Assembly: GCA_963753545.1 (NCBI GenBank)
Contig: CAVWCQ010000011.1
Coordinates: 806,001 to 870,000, forward strand
Reading direction: 5' to 3'
DNA: 64,000 bases
Source: CAVWCQ01 sp963753545
GTDB lineage: Bacteria; Chloroflexota; Anaerolineae; Aggregatilineales; Aggregatilineaceae
Shown here: positions 16,468-25,342 of the stretch, in pieces
How the letters are laid out: each line of letters starts with the position of its first letter
How positions within the stretch are numbered: position 1 is the first letter of the stretch
Translations under genes and position numbers: made by a program
Notes under the pieces: model-generated
Databases searched by the model: none
Told to the model about the DNA's origin: nothing
The model's input: the letters and a program-made list of their open reading frames with translations, nothing else

Positions 16468-16527
16468 AGGCTTTTCTCTGCGCTCTCCGCGTTCTCCGCG
16501 GTGAGATTGCTTTTCTTGCTTTTTTAT
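16468..16527 (+). repeat. Pyrimidine-rich dispersed repeat copy
   Basis: TTCTCTGCGCTCTCCGCG and the following TTCTCCGCGGTGAGATTGC match the repeat block at 10.3-10.45 kb. It lies between the response regulator and the next gene, directly before an AGGAGG ribosome binding site at about 16528-16533. Confidence 0.65.
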
Positions 16528-16538
16528 AGGAGGTTAGC

Positions 16539-17411
16539 ATGCGTAGGGGCGCTGAACATTTCCTCGTTCCGATCAAATCAGTGGATGAGTTAGCTCCACC
16601 TGTTTCCGCAGCAATTCGCGCCGTCCAGCCTGACTCCGGCATCCGCCGGATTATCCTGATCCCGCCTCAGGAATATCCGACCTTCCGTATAAGCTGGCTG
16701 CGTGATCTGCCGTTTGGCTGGCGCAAAACACCGAAGCGAACCCTGGTCTTTGGTGACGATCAGATCACCCTGGTCGAAGAATCGCCGTCAGGCGATCTTT
16801 CTACCATCCTGATTCCCTACGCCAGGATATGCGACCTGCACCTGTGTACGGTGCTGCTTTACGCCTATATGGAACTGCATTGGGTGGACGAAGCGCAGAT
16901 CCAATCACTGAGGATCGAGTTCACTCTGGTTGGCCTCCCCCATATCCGCCGGGGATTGGAACACGTCCGGGCGCGGATGTTGCCCACTCTGCCCGAATCC
17001 ACCTCTGCCGCTGTGCCGCCGCTCGAAGGACTGCCGCTCAAGTTCCGCAACTTCACCCGATCCAGTTTGCTTCCCGGCGAAAGAGTGCATACGACGATCT
17101 TCCAGCCCGCTGTCCGGCGCGAAGTTGGCATTTTTCACCCGCTGATTGCGCCCAACTGCGCCGCCGTTGTCACCGATTATCACCTGATTTTTGTCGAGGA
17201 AGAGGTGAGCGGGGCCTGCCGCGAGTATGCCGCCAACGTGCGGTTCTACCCCCTGTCGCGCATCCGCCGGGCCGAGGCCGAGCCGGGCGAACCTGTGTCC
17301 TCGCTGCGCATGGCTGTAGGCATAGGCGAAACGGTCCGTGAGATCGCCGTACCAATGGCGTACCCCAACGCGGAAGCGCTGTGCGCCGCTTTACAGCCAG
17401 TTAGCGTTTAA
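16539..17411 (+). CDS. Conserved hypothetical protein with two PH/GRAM-like segments
   Basis: I do not recognise a named family. The 290-residue product has no signal peptide or membrane segment. It contains two similar beta-rich stretches in which a predicted strand ends in a Leu/Val-Val-Glu-Glu pattern (LVFGDDQITLVEE and VVTDYHLIFVEEEV), each followed by a Tyr/Pro-x-Ser/Ala-Arg-Ile turn (YARICDL, YPLSRIRR). This resembles bacterial PH or GRAM folds, which usually bind lipids or proteins. It has a strong AGGAGG site and is 2 bp ahead of the next unknown gene, so the pair probably acts together. Confidence 0.6.
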   Translation: MRRGAEHFLVPIKSVDELAPPVSAAIRAVQPDSGIRRIILIPPQEYPTFRISWLRDLPFGWRKTPKRTLVFGDDQITLVEESPSGDLSTILIPYARICDLHLCTVLLYAYMELHWVDEAQIQSLRIEFTLVGLPHIRRGLEHVRARMLPTLPESTSAAVPPLEGLPLKFRNFTRSSLLPGERVHTTIFQPAVRREVGIFHPLIAPNCAAVVTDYHLIFVEEEVSGACREYAANVRFYPLSRIRRAEAEPGEPVSSLRMAVGIGETVREIAVPMAYPNAEALCAALQPVSV

Positions 17412-17413
17412 GC

Positions 17414-18373
17414 ATGGCCAAAAGTGAGATTGTTGAACGCATTGAGCGCGAAATTGGGATTCCAGGTCTGGCTGAACTGCTGGCAGAGCGCCTCACACCA
17501 ACGGACCTGCAATCCCTTTTACTTGATGTTTATCATCAGCGCGCTCACCGCCAACAGCCATCGGCGGTCCTGTCTGAGTATCTGGCCAATCGTTTTGTTC
17601 GCCCGTCAACCATCTCTCCCGTGCGTCTGGCTGAATGGGAGCGCACTGCATTTGCTAATCTTCCGCCCGAATTTCAGTCGTTGGCCCTTTCGCCTGTGTG
17701 CCCGCTGGGCACTTGTTCGGCAGTCGCCCAGGTGGATCAGAACCGCGTGCTCTCAACGACGCGCAATACAGAAGTAGTCTCAGACTCCACGAATGTGCTG
17801 GCTTTGGAGTGTGCTGTGCAGCGTCGTTTACATCTGCGCGCCAATCCGAAATCGACAGAACAGGTTCATCTGGCCGCCAGTCACCGCCTGATGAGAACGC
17901 AGTTGTACAGCTCCAATCCCCGCCTCGTTCCCCACTTCAGCCTATTTGCCCTGTGCAGTGCGGGTCGGAAACAAGGCAATCTGGGGTTTGAGATTTCCAC
18001 GCTCGTAACCCATATCGGTTTTTATCTGCGGTCGCTTCGGGCCTTTTTGGGCAAGGAGGTTGGTCTACGTCTTGCCCTCACCGATTTCGGCGCAAACGAC
18101 CGCCGCGCGCTGCTCTCAGACCAGATATTCGCTCCGGTCCAATCAGCTTTTGCTGGCGTTGACTGTATTTTTGATGATGAGCGAACAGGCGGAAAAGGCT
18201 ATTATGAGGATTTGTGCTTCCATATTTATGCCGCCACACGCTCCGGTGAAATGCTGGAATTGGCCGACGGCGGCGCGGTTAATTGGACACAAATTCTGTT
18301 GAGCAGTGCCAAAGAACGCTGTGTCATCAGTGCCATTGGCAGCGAACGGGTATGTACCGCTTTTGGCGAATGA
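17414..18373 (+). CDS. Hypothetical protein, possibly with a class II aminoacyl-tRNA-synthetase-like fold
   Basis: The 319-residue product matches no family I can name. A helical N-terminal part (1-80) is followed by a segment PLGTCSAVAQVDQNRVLST then TRNTEVVSDSTNVLALECA, and by PHFSLFALCSAGR, with GSERV near the C terminus. The order of a motif-2-like arginine and a GSER-like motif 3 weakly recalls HisZ or other synthetase paralogues, but this is only a resemblance. It lies 2 bp after the PH/GRAM-like gene and faces pyrH tail to tail. Confidence 0.55.
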   Translation: MAKSEIVERIEREIGIPGLAELLAERLTPTDLQSLLLDVYHQRAHRQQPSAVLSEYLANRFVRPSTISPVRLAEWERTAFANLPPEFQSLALSPVCPLGTCSAVAQVDQNRVLSTTRNTEVVSDSTNVLALECAVQRRLHLRANPKSTEQVHLAASHRLMRTQLYSSNPRLVPHFSLFALCSAGRKQGNLGFEISTLVTHIGFYLRSLRAFLGKEVGLRLALTDFGANDRRALLSDQIFAPVQSAFAGVDCIFDDERTGGKGYYEDLCFHIYAATRSGEMLELADGGAVNWTQILLSSAKERCVISAIGSERVCTAFGE

Positions 18374-18378
18374 AAAAA

Positions 18379-18416
18379 TGGGCGCGGCAAGCGTGCGCAA
18401 GCTAAGCCCGCGCCCA
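18379..18416. terminator. Bidirectional terminator between the unknown gene and pyrH
   Basis: TGGGCGCGG (18379-18387) pairs with CCGCGCCCA (18408-18416). On the minus strand the stem is followed by a T-run (the complement of GAAAAAA at 18372-18378), so it should terminate pyrH transcription. On the plus strand it is followed only by CACTGTTTTA. Confidence 0.75.
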
Positions 18417-18423
18417 CACTGTT

Positions 18424-19159
18424 TTATTCCCCGTCGATCAGCGTGCCAACCTTCTTGCCCAGCACGGCATCCAGCAGGCTGCTGTCATCCCACACATTCA
18501 GCACAATCAGCGGCAGTTTGTGATCCATACAGAGGGTGATGGCGGTCAGGATCCATCACGCGGACGCGGTATTCCAGCGCTTCAGAATAGGTGAGGCGGT
18601 CAAATTTTTTGGCGTTGGGATCTTTCTTGGGGTCCGCCGTGTAAACGCCGTCTACCTGTGTTCCCTTGATAATGACATCGGCATTAACTTCCATCCCGCG
18701 CAGGGCAGCGGCGGTATCGGTGGTGAAGTAGGGATTGCCCGTGCCGCCTGCAATAATCACGACGCGCCCTTTTTCCATGTGCCGGATGGCACGCAGCCGG
18801 ATATAAGGTTCAGCAACCTGATTCATGGCAATCGCTGTCTGGACGCGGGTTGGAACACCAATGCGCTCCATAGCATCCTGAAGCGCCAGTCCGTTCATAA
18901 CGGTAGCAATCATGCCCATATGATCTGCGGTGGACTGCTCCATTCCAGCTTGCACGCCGATATTGCCGCGCCACAGGTTCCCCGCGCCGATAACGAGCGC
19001 AACCTGTACACCCAGGTCGCACACGCTCTTGATTTTCGCTGCGATGATCGCCGCCTGATCGGGGCTGATCCCAAACCCTTCAGGCCCGGCCAGGGCCTCG
19101 CCACTCAGTTTCAGGACAATTCGCCGGTAGTGGGGGGTAAGGCCGTTTTTGTTCACCAT
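18424..19159 (-). CDS. pyrH: UMP kinase (frameshifted near the 3' end)
   Basis: The product phosphorylates UMP to UDP. The amino-acid-kinase fold is clear: IVLKLSGEAL, VIGAGNLWRG, DHMGMIATVMNGLAL, GGTGNPYFTTDTAAALR, then IKGTQVDGVYTADPKK. After RVRVMD the frame shifts: one extra base in the GG at 18549-18550 sends the ORF to a stop at 18485. The other frame continues in family-like sequence (LTAITLCMDHKLPLIVLNVW ... GKKVGTLIDGE) to TAA at 18424. Corrected length is 244 residues. Start ATG 19159 has AGGAG upstream. As UMP kinase is normally essential, a sequencing error is more likely than a true mutation. It follows tsf past a terminator. Confidence 0.9.
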
Positions 19160-19194
19160 CGTCCGCTCCTCATTTTTCTTTTTTTGGTACAGGC

Positions 19195-19229
19195 AAAAAA
19201 AAGGGATTAGGAAACTTTCTCCTAATCCC
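19195..19229 (-). terminator. Rho-independent terminator between tsf and pyrH
   Basis: A perfect 10-bp stem (GGGATTAGGA at 19203-19212, TCCTAATCCC at 19220-19229) is followed on the minus strand by eight T (19202-19195). It lies just after tsf and 36 bp before the pyrH ATG, so pyrH expression depends on read-through or its own promoter. Confidence 0.88.
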
Positions 19230-19250
19230 CCGGTGGTTATATCACGGGAC

Positions 19251-19865
19251 CTACTCTTCACTCTGCCCGGAGGCTTCGCCAACAGCGAAGCGGGCAAAGC
19301 GCCGCAGGGTGATATTTTCACCCAGGTCAGCAATGGCGCTGGTGATCATCTGTCCGATGGTCACTGTGTCGTCCTTGATGAACGGCTGATCGAACAGGGC
19401 CATTTCTTCGTACCACTTCGCCATGCGACCATCTGCGACCTTTTCGGCAACGGCTTCGGGCTTGCCTTCTTCGATGGCGCGGCGGCGCTGAAGATCGCGT
19501 TCGGCCTGCATAACCGCTTCGGGAATGTCTTCGCGGCGGGCATACTGCGGGTTCAGGTTCGCGATCTGGAGCCCGATGTCATTTGCCAGCGCGCGGAACT
19601 TGGGCGTCTTGGCAACGAAATCGGTCTCGCAGTTCAGTTCAATCATCACGCCCAGGCGGTTGTTGTGATGCAGGTAGACATGCACAATGCCTTCATTCGT
19701 GGCGCGGCCAACTTTTTTGGCGGCTTTCGCCAGCCCTTTTTCCCGCAGGAAATCGACGGCCTTCGCCATGTCGCCATCAAACTGTGTCAGAGCCTTTTTA
19801 CAGTCCAGGGGTCCCACGCCCGTCATCTCGCGCAGGTCCTTGACCATCTGAGCCGTAATTTCCAT
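19251..19865 (-). CDS. tsf: Translation elongation factor Ts
   Basis: EF-Ts is the guanine-nucleotide exchange factor for EF-Tu. The N-terminal UBA-like domain reads MVKDLREMTGVGPLDCKKAL, followed by the Tuf-binding segment NEGIVHVYLH and IELNCETDFVAKTPKF. At 204 residues it is the short, single-core-domain form found in many bacteria. It starts 2 bp after the rpsB stop codon. A strong terminator follows it. Confidence 0.95.
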   Translation of the reverse strand: MEITAQMVKDLREMTGVGPLDCKKALTQFDGDMAKAVDFLREKGLAKAAKKVGRATNEGIVHVYLHHNNRLGVMIELNCETDFVAKTPKFRALANDIGLQIANLNPQYARREDIPEAVMQAERDLQRRRAIEEGKPEAVAEKVADGRMAKWYEEMALFDQPFIKDDTVTIGQMITSAIADLGENITLRRFARFAVGEASGQSEE

Positions 19866-19867
19866 TC

Positions 19868-20743
19868 CTACTTTTCCTCGCTCTCTTCGTTGCTGACCAG
19901 TTCCTCGTCCAGTTCCTCATCGCTGAGGAAATCGAGGTGACCGCTGCGCAGTTTTGCCAGGGTCAATTCGCCCAGGTAGGCTTCGTCGGTTTCTTCAGCA
20001 ATCGTTTCAGCGAAGTTCACATCGGCTTCTTCGAGTTCGCCCTCGTCCACGCGGGTCTTGCGCATCGCCATACCTTCGTTCACGGCGTCGGCAATCTTCC
20101 CGGTCAGCAGTTTGATGGCGCGGATCGCGTCGTCGTTGGCTGGAATGATGTGGTCAATGGGATCAGGATCGCAGTTGGTGTCAACCAGGGCGATGATCGG
20201 GATATTCAGAATATTGGCTTCCTTGACGGCATTCACTTCACGGCGCACGTCCACGATGAAGATCAGGTCAGGCAGCCGGGACATGTTGCGCATACCGCCA
20301 AAACGCAGTTCGAGGCGGGCAATCTTGCGGTCCAGCAGCAGACGTTCCTTCTTGGTCAGGTTTTCGAGCTGGCCTTCTTCGCGCATGCGCTCCAGGCGCT
20401 TCATCGTGTCCAGGCGTTCGCGGACGGTTTTCCAGTTGGTCAGCGTGCCGCCGAGCCAGCGCTCGTTGATGTAGGGCATGCCGCAGCGGTTCGCTTCGGA
20501 AGCAACCGTTTCCTGGGCCTGGCGCTTGGTGCCGACGAACAGCACAGAACCGCCGTTGGCAACGGTGTCGCGCACGAGATCATAAATTTCGTTAAGGTAA
20601 ACAAGGGTTTGTTGCAGGTCAATGATGTGGATCCCATTGCGTTCGGTAAAGATATACGGCTTCATCTTGGGGTTCCACTTGCGGGCGCGGTGTCCGAAGT
20701 GAACACCCGTTTCCAGCAGGGCTTTCATGGATACGACTGGCAT
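19868..20743 (-). CDS. rpsB: 30S ribosomal protein S2
   Basis: S2 binds the small ribosomal subunit. The product begins MPVVSMKALLETGVHFGH, then RKWNPKMKPYIF and LVGTKRQAQ-like VLFVGTKRQAQE, with the DLIFIVDVRREVNAVKEA and PIIALVDTNCDPDPIDHIIP motifs. I chose ATG 20743, preceded by AGGAG; the open frame extends further upstream but that part is the leader. The C terminus has a long acidic extension (residues about 240-291) ending in Glu-rich sequence. First gene of the rpsB-tsf-pyrH unit. Confidence 0.96.
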   Translation of the reverse strand: MPVVSMKALLETGVHFGHRARKWNPKMKPYIFTERNGIHIIDLQQTLVYLNEIYDLVRDTVANGGSVLFVGTKRQAQETVASEANRCGMPYINERWLGGTLTNWKTVRERLDTMKRLERMREEGQLENLTKKERLLLDRKIARLELRFGGMRNMSRLPDLIFIVDVRREVNAVKEANILNIPIIALVDTNCDPDPIDHIIPANDDAIRAIKLLTGKIADAVNEGMAMRKTRVDEGELEEADVNFAETIAEETDEAYLGELTLAKLRSGHLDFLSDEELDEELVSNEESEEK

Positions 20744-20879
20744 TGAACTATTCTCCTGTACTGTGTTTGGACGTTCACGCCGTTCAACCCTTGCTGCAAT
20801 CCGGCGAACCGGACAACACAGGCAAAGTCCCGGCGTGTGTTTTTGGGGCGCGGCTTCTGCCACATCAGCCCGGCGGAGC

Positions 20880-20908
20880 ATTGTATCATAGCAGGGGGGT
20901 GATCACAA
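20880..20908 (-). promoter_or_regulatory. rpsB operon promoter
   Basis: On the minus strand TTGTGA (20908-20903) and TACAAT (20885-20880) are 17 bp apart. The transcript would have a leader of about 130 nt. This leader contains a hairpin TCCGG-TTCG-CCGGA with a UUCG tetraloop, a possible site for ribosomal-protein autoregulation. Confidence 0.72.
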
Positions 20909-21008
20909 GGTTCGAAAATTAAAAAACGCTTCACCAGACAGCGCAAAGAATGGCGAGGAAGTAGCCTATAATAGGATGGATGATAGCCGGGTTAGCCCAG
21001 GAGAAAGC

Positions 21009-22118
21009 ATGGAAGTTGACGAGTTCCGCCGTGTTCTCGAAATCGGTTTAGGCCGCACGATCATTTTCCTCAAAACCCACGACGCAGCACCCTATCGCGA
21101 TGTCATTTTAGAAGCCTGCCTGCACGATACACGTTATGCTGGCTATGTAGAAAACCGTAGAAGTGCTTATCTTTTCGACGTGATTAGCCTCACCAGCGAT
21201 CAACAGTTCTACGGGGACAAGATTCTTCAGGCACTGCAAAACGCAGTCGATCCCAATGACTATGACGTTCTTCAGTTGGTCGGAATCTTAACGCACTTTG
21301 CCAAACAGGGAGATCATGAGGCAAAACAGCTTGTCTACGATCAATTTGTAACACACATTGCTACTGATGATTGGGATGCTCTAGCGCAGTGGAATGATCT
21401 GATTTCTTTAGATGGTGTTGATGGGTTTCTCTTTGGTGCTGAAAAGTTTGGGAAACTCGTACTCGAACAGGACGACTATGATCCGCCTTATAGGTTTGAA
21501 ATCAATGAAGAAGATTGGGATGAAGAAGATCGAGTCTATTGGAATGCTGCGCAACAACAGGCTCCTCAGAATCCTGCCCTCGCTGCCTATGTAGCAATCG
21601 AAAAAAGTCGCCATCAGAAAAATCGCAGGAAGAAGAGGCGTACCCCGTTAAGTTCACTCCCCTACGATCAACTGAAACAGAAAATTGGCACTAAAGGAGG
21701 AGACTATGCCCTGTCATCATGGGGCGAACAAGCCAGCGAGGATGATCTAGCGTTCGCCGCTGCCGATTTAATGAAGCTTGATAAGCAAGCAGATGCTCTC
21801 CTCTTACGAAAATATCTCGCGATTTTCCGTAAACGCCGTTTTCCGCTTGATCCACAATTCCTGATGGACTTGGCGGAAGATGCTAAAAACGGGCCAGAGT
21901 ATGATGACAATGGCAGCTATGCACTCCCATCTCGCATTGTTCTAAATGCATTAAACGCACTCGCACATATCAACAGTCCAGCCGTGCGCCAGCTTGGCAT
22001 TAAGTTGATCCAAGAAGCTGATCCCTGGTTATTAGGAGAAAGTGTAGCCTTACTTGGCCCCGGTTGGCAGGAAAGCGACTGGGCCTTGCTCGAAATCATT
22101 AACACAGAAAAAGTATGA
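21009..22118 (+). CDS. Helical-repeat (HEAT-like) protein, copy 1, 3' frameshifted
   Basis: The product is an all-helical soluble protein with repeated amphipathic helix pairs (ILTHFAKQGDHEAKQLVYDQ, ADALLLRKYLAIFRKR, VLNALNALAHINSPAVRQLG) and a basic KNRRKKRR stretch, suggesting a HEAT/ARM-type scaffold. I know no function. The start is ATG 21009 behind AGGAG; the frame is open to 20976. After residue 365 an extra base near 22097, relative to copy 2, shifts the frame and gives a premature stop. Reading the other frame continues (KKYEPYEYHDLGLAGVARV) and, after a second shift near 22226, ends inside copy 2 at 22418. Confidence 0.65.
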   Translation: MEVDEFRRVLEIGLGRTIIFLKTHDAAPYRDVILEACLHDTRYAGYVENRRSAYLFDVISLTSDQQFYGDKILQALQNAVDPNDYDVLQLVGILTHFAKQGDHEAKQLVYDQFVTHIATDDWDALAQWNDLISLDGVDGFLFGAEKFGKLVLEQDDYDPPYRFEINEEDWDEEDRVYWNAAQQQAPQNPALAAYVAIEKSRHQKNRRKKRRTPLSSLPYDQLKQKIGTKGGDYALSSWGEQASEDDLAFAAADLMKLDKQADALLLRKYLAIFRKRRFPLDPQFLMDLAEDAKNGPEYDDNGSYALPSRIVLNALNALAHINSPAVRQLGIKLIQEADPWLLGESVALLGPGWQESDWALLEIINTEKV

Positions 22119-22375
22119 ACCATATGAGTATCACGATCTGGGTTTGGCTGGTGTTGCAAGAGTTTTTGATCAGCACTCCTCACCAAGTGCAGCTAAAACG
22201 CTGATCAACCTCTACGAGTATGGCCCGTGCTCAGAATGTCGGATGCGGTATGTGAAGCTCTGCATTCAATCCAAATGCTGCCCGATTGGATGCGCGAAGA
22301 ATGCCGCTATGACGCCAACCTTGATATACGTAAATGGGCAGAGGATATTATTGTTAGGATCAGTCAGGAGAAAGC

Positions 22376-23715
22376 ATGGAAGTTGACGAGTTCCGCCGTG
22401 TTCTCGAAATCGGTTTAGGCCGCACGATCATTTTCCTCAAAACCCACGACGCAGCACCTATCGCGATGTCATTTTAGAAGCCTGCCTGCACGATACACGT
22501 TATGCTGGCTATGTAGGAAACCGTAGAAGTGCTTATCTTTTCGACGTGATTAGCCTCACCAGCGATCAACAGTTCTACGGGGACGAGATTCTTCAGGCAC
22601 TGCAAAACGCAGTCGATCCCAATGACTATGACGTTCTTCAGTTGGTCGGAATCTTAACGCACTTTGCCAAACAGGGAGATCATGAGGCAAAACAGCTTGT
22701 CTACGATCAATTTGTAACACACATTGCTACTGATGATTGGGATGCTCTAGCGCAGTGGAATGATCTGATTTCTTTAGATGGTGTTGATGGGTTTCTCTTT
22801 GGTGCTGAAAAGTTTGGGAAACTCGTACTCGAACAGGACGACTATGATCCGCCTTATAGGTTTGAAATCAATGAAGAAGATTGGGATGAAGAAGATAGAG
22901 TTTATTGGAATGCTGCGCAACAACAGGCTCCTCAGAATCCTGCCCTCGCTGCCTATGTAGCAATCGAAAAAAGTCGCCATCAGAAAAATCGCAGGAAGAA
23001 GAGGCGTACCCCGTTAAGTTCACTCCCCTACGATCAACTGAAACAGAAAATTGGCACTAAAGGAGGAGACTATGCCCTGTCATCATGGGGCGAACAAGCC
23101 AGCGAGGATGATCTAGCGTTCGCCGCTGCCGATTTAATGAAGCTTGATAAGCAAGCAGATGCTCTCCTCTTACGAAAATATCTCGCGATTTTCCGTAAAC
23201 GCCGTTTTCCGCTTGATCCACAATTCCTGATGGACTTGGCGGAAGATGCTAAAAACGGGCCAGAGTATGATGACAATGGCAGCTATGCACTCCCATCTCG
23301 CATTGTTCTAAATGCATTAAACGCACTCGCACATATCAACAGTCCAGCCGTGCGCCAGCTTGGTATTAAGTTAATCGAAGAAGCTGATCCCTGGTTATTA
23401 GGAGAAAGTGTAGCCTTACTTGGTCCTGATTGGCAGGAAAGCGACTGGGCTTTGCTCGAAACATTAACACAGAAAAAGTATGAACCGAATGAGTATCACG
23501 ATCTAGGTTTGGCTGGTGTTGCAAAAGTCTTTGATCAGCACCCCTCACCCAACGCAGGCTAAAACACTAACCAATCTCTACGAGTATGGCCCATGTTCGG
23601 AATGTCGGATGCGGTATGTTAAGTATCTACAGGCGATCCAACGGGTTCCCGATTGGATGCGCGAAGAATGCCGCTATGACGCCAATCTTGATATACGCAA
23701 ATGGGCGGCACAATA
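22376..23715 (+). pseudogene. Helical-repeat (HEAT-like) protein, copy 2, disrupted at both ends
   Basis: This is the duplicate of the preceding gene. It keeps the start codon and AGGAG site, but one C is missing from the CCC at about 22457 compared with copy 1, which stops translation after about 33 codons. The open part runs from 22546 to 23562 (338 codons) and differs from copy 1 at only three residues over the shared core. An extra G near 23560 ends the frame early. Sequence beyond that encodes the remaining C terminus (VPDWMREECRYDANLDIRKW) in other frames to about 23715. Confidence 0.7.
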
Positions 23716-23818
23716 ACGTTTTTTGTCTAAATTGAACACGGTGCAGCCCGCCGCCGCGTCTTTTTTTGCGGTATACTGATCGGGTCTTTTGACAAGCACT
23801 CGAACGGACAAAAGCCCT

Positions 23819-25270
23819 ATGTTAACCGACCTGACTTTAACCGAAGCCGCGTTGCGCCTGCGTGCGGGATCGATAACTGCCGTTCAACTGACACAGGCCC
23901 ACCTGGATCGGATTGCTGATGTCGATCCCCAGGTGAAGGCATTTTTGACCCTGACCCCTGAACTGGCCCTTGAAGCAGCGGCCCAGGCGGATCAGCGCCG
24001 CGCTCAGGGCGAAGAGTCGCCCCTGCTCGGTATTCCCCTGGCGATCAAAGACGTGCTGATGACCAAAGGCGTCCAGACGACCTGCGGATCGCGCATCCTG
24101 GAAGGTTTCATCGCGCCCTACACCGGGACCGCCGTGCAAAAGCTGTTTGATGCCGGGGCGATCATGCTCGGCAAGACAAACACCGACGAGTTCGCGATGG
24201 GGTCATCTACCGAAAATTCTGGCTATTTCACCACGCACAACCCCTGGGACTTGGATCGTGTGCCGGGGGGCAGCAGTGGTGGCAGCGCCGCCGCCGTCGC
24301 CTCTCGGATGGCGTTGGGCGCGTTGGGTACGGATACCGGGGGCAGCGTGCGCCAACCCGCCTCCCTGTGCGGCGTCTGCGCGATCAAACCCTCCTATGGC
24401 CGCGTATCGCGCTACGGGCTGATTGCCTTCGCCTCCTCGCTGGATCAGATTGGTGTGTTTGCCCGCACCGCCGAAGATATGGCTGTGCTGCTGAATGTGA
24501 TCGCCGGGCATGACGACAAAGACAGCACCAGTATGGTAATCGATGTGCCAGATTATTCCGCCGCGTTGAGTGGCGATGTACATGGGCTGCGCGTGGGCGT
24601 TCCCAAGGAATATTTTATCGACGGCATGCAGCCGGAAACCGAACAGGCCGTGCGCGCCGCCATCGAACAGTTTGCTCGCCTGGGCGCAGACATCCGCGAG
24701 ATCAGCCTGCCCCATACCGATTACGGTCTGCCCGTCTATTATCTGCTGGCCCCAGCGGAAGCATCCGCGAATCTGGCCCGTTTCGACGGTGTGCGCTACG
24801 GGCCGCGCCATTCTCAGGGAGAGATGTGGCCCACCTATAAAGCGACTCGCGGCGAAGGGTTTGGCCCCGAAGTCAAGCGGCGGATCATGCTCGGCACCTA
24901 TGCTCTCTCCGCTGGTTACTACGATGCCTATTATTTGAAGGCACAGAAGGTCCGCACCCTGGTGAAGCAGGATTTTGATCAGGCATTCGCCAGCGTAGAT
25001 GTGATTCTCACGCCAACCTCGCCTACCACCGCCTTCCGTATTGGGGAAAAAGCTGGCGATCCGCTGCAAATGTATCTGTCGGATGTATTCACTCTACCTG
25101 CGAGTCTGGCCGGGATTGCCGGGGCGTGCGTTCCCTGCGGCTTCGATTCGGCTGGCCTGCCAGTTGGGTTGCAGATTATGGGCGCTGCCTTTGATGAGTC
25201 AACCGTTTTGCGCGCCGCCCATGCTTACCAGCAGGTGACGGACTGGCACACCCGCAAGCCTGCGCTCTAG
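23819..25270 (+). CDS. gatA: Aspartyl/glutamyl-tRNA amidotransferase subunit A
   Basis: GatA is the glutaminase subunit that releases ammonia for transamidation of misacylated tRNA. The amidase-signature triad is intact: K77 in GIPLAIKDVL, S152 in PGGSSGGSAAA, S176 in GTDTGGSVRQPA. The 483-residue length is normal. I chose ATG 23819; an upstream TTG at 23789 would add ten non-conserved residues. No clear Shine-Dalgarno precedes it. It is separated from gatC (15.2 kb) and stands as a single gene with a terminator after it. Confidence 0.95.
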   Translation: MLTDLTLTEAALRLRAGSITAVQLTQAHLDRIADVDPQVKAFLTLTPELALEAAAQADQRRAQGEESPLLGIPLAIKDVLMTKGVQTTCGSRILEGFIAPYTGTAVQKLFDAGAIMLGKTNTDEFAMGSSTENSGYFTTHNPWDLDRVPGGSSGGSAAAVASRMALGALGTDTGGSVRQPASLCGVCAIKPSYGRVSRYGLIAFASSLDQIGVFARTAEDMAVLLNVIAGHDDKDSTSMVIDVPDYSAALSGDVHGLRVGVPKEYFIDGMQPETEQAVRAAIEQFARLGADIREISLPHTDYGLPVYYLLAPAEASANLARFDGVRYGPRHSQGEMWPTYKATRGEGFGPEVKRRIMLGTYALSAGYYDAYYLKAQKVRTLVKQDFDQAFASVDVILTPTSPTTAFRIGEKAGDPLQMYLSDVFTLPASLAGIAGACVPCGFDSAGLPVGLQIMGAAFDESTVLRAAHAYQQVTDWHTRKPAL

Positions 25271-25306
25271 GTCGTCGTAGTACCGCGCTAAATATCGAAA
25301 TAGCAA

Positions 25307-25342
25307 GCAGCGGCACATCTCGCACGCTGCCTTTCTCTTTTT
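25307..25342 (+). terminator. Terminator after gatA
   Basis: GCAGCG (25307-25312) pairs with CGCTGC (25325-25330), followed by CTTTCTCTTTTT. The stem is short with a 12-nt loop but the T-rich tail is good. Confidence 0.65.

Larger units (their letters stand above)
20998..23720 (+). repeat. Tandem duplication, unit about 1,367 bp
   Basis: The unit starting CAGGAGAAAGCATGGAAG at 20998 begins again at 22365. Over the central 1.1 kb the two copies differ by only a few bases; their 3' ends have diverged more. The duplication contains one gene per unit, each with its own copied ribosome binding site. Confidence 0.9.

Noticed and set aside
19937..20746. 269-codon plus-strand ORF over rpsB
   Set aside because: Antisense shadow of rpsB, which is unmistakable.
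24203..25069. 288-codon minus-strand ORF over gatA
   Set aside because: Antisense shadow of gatA; no homology pattern.
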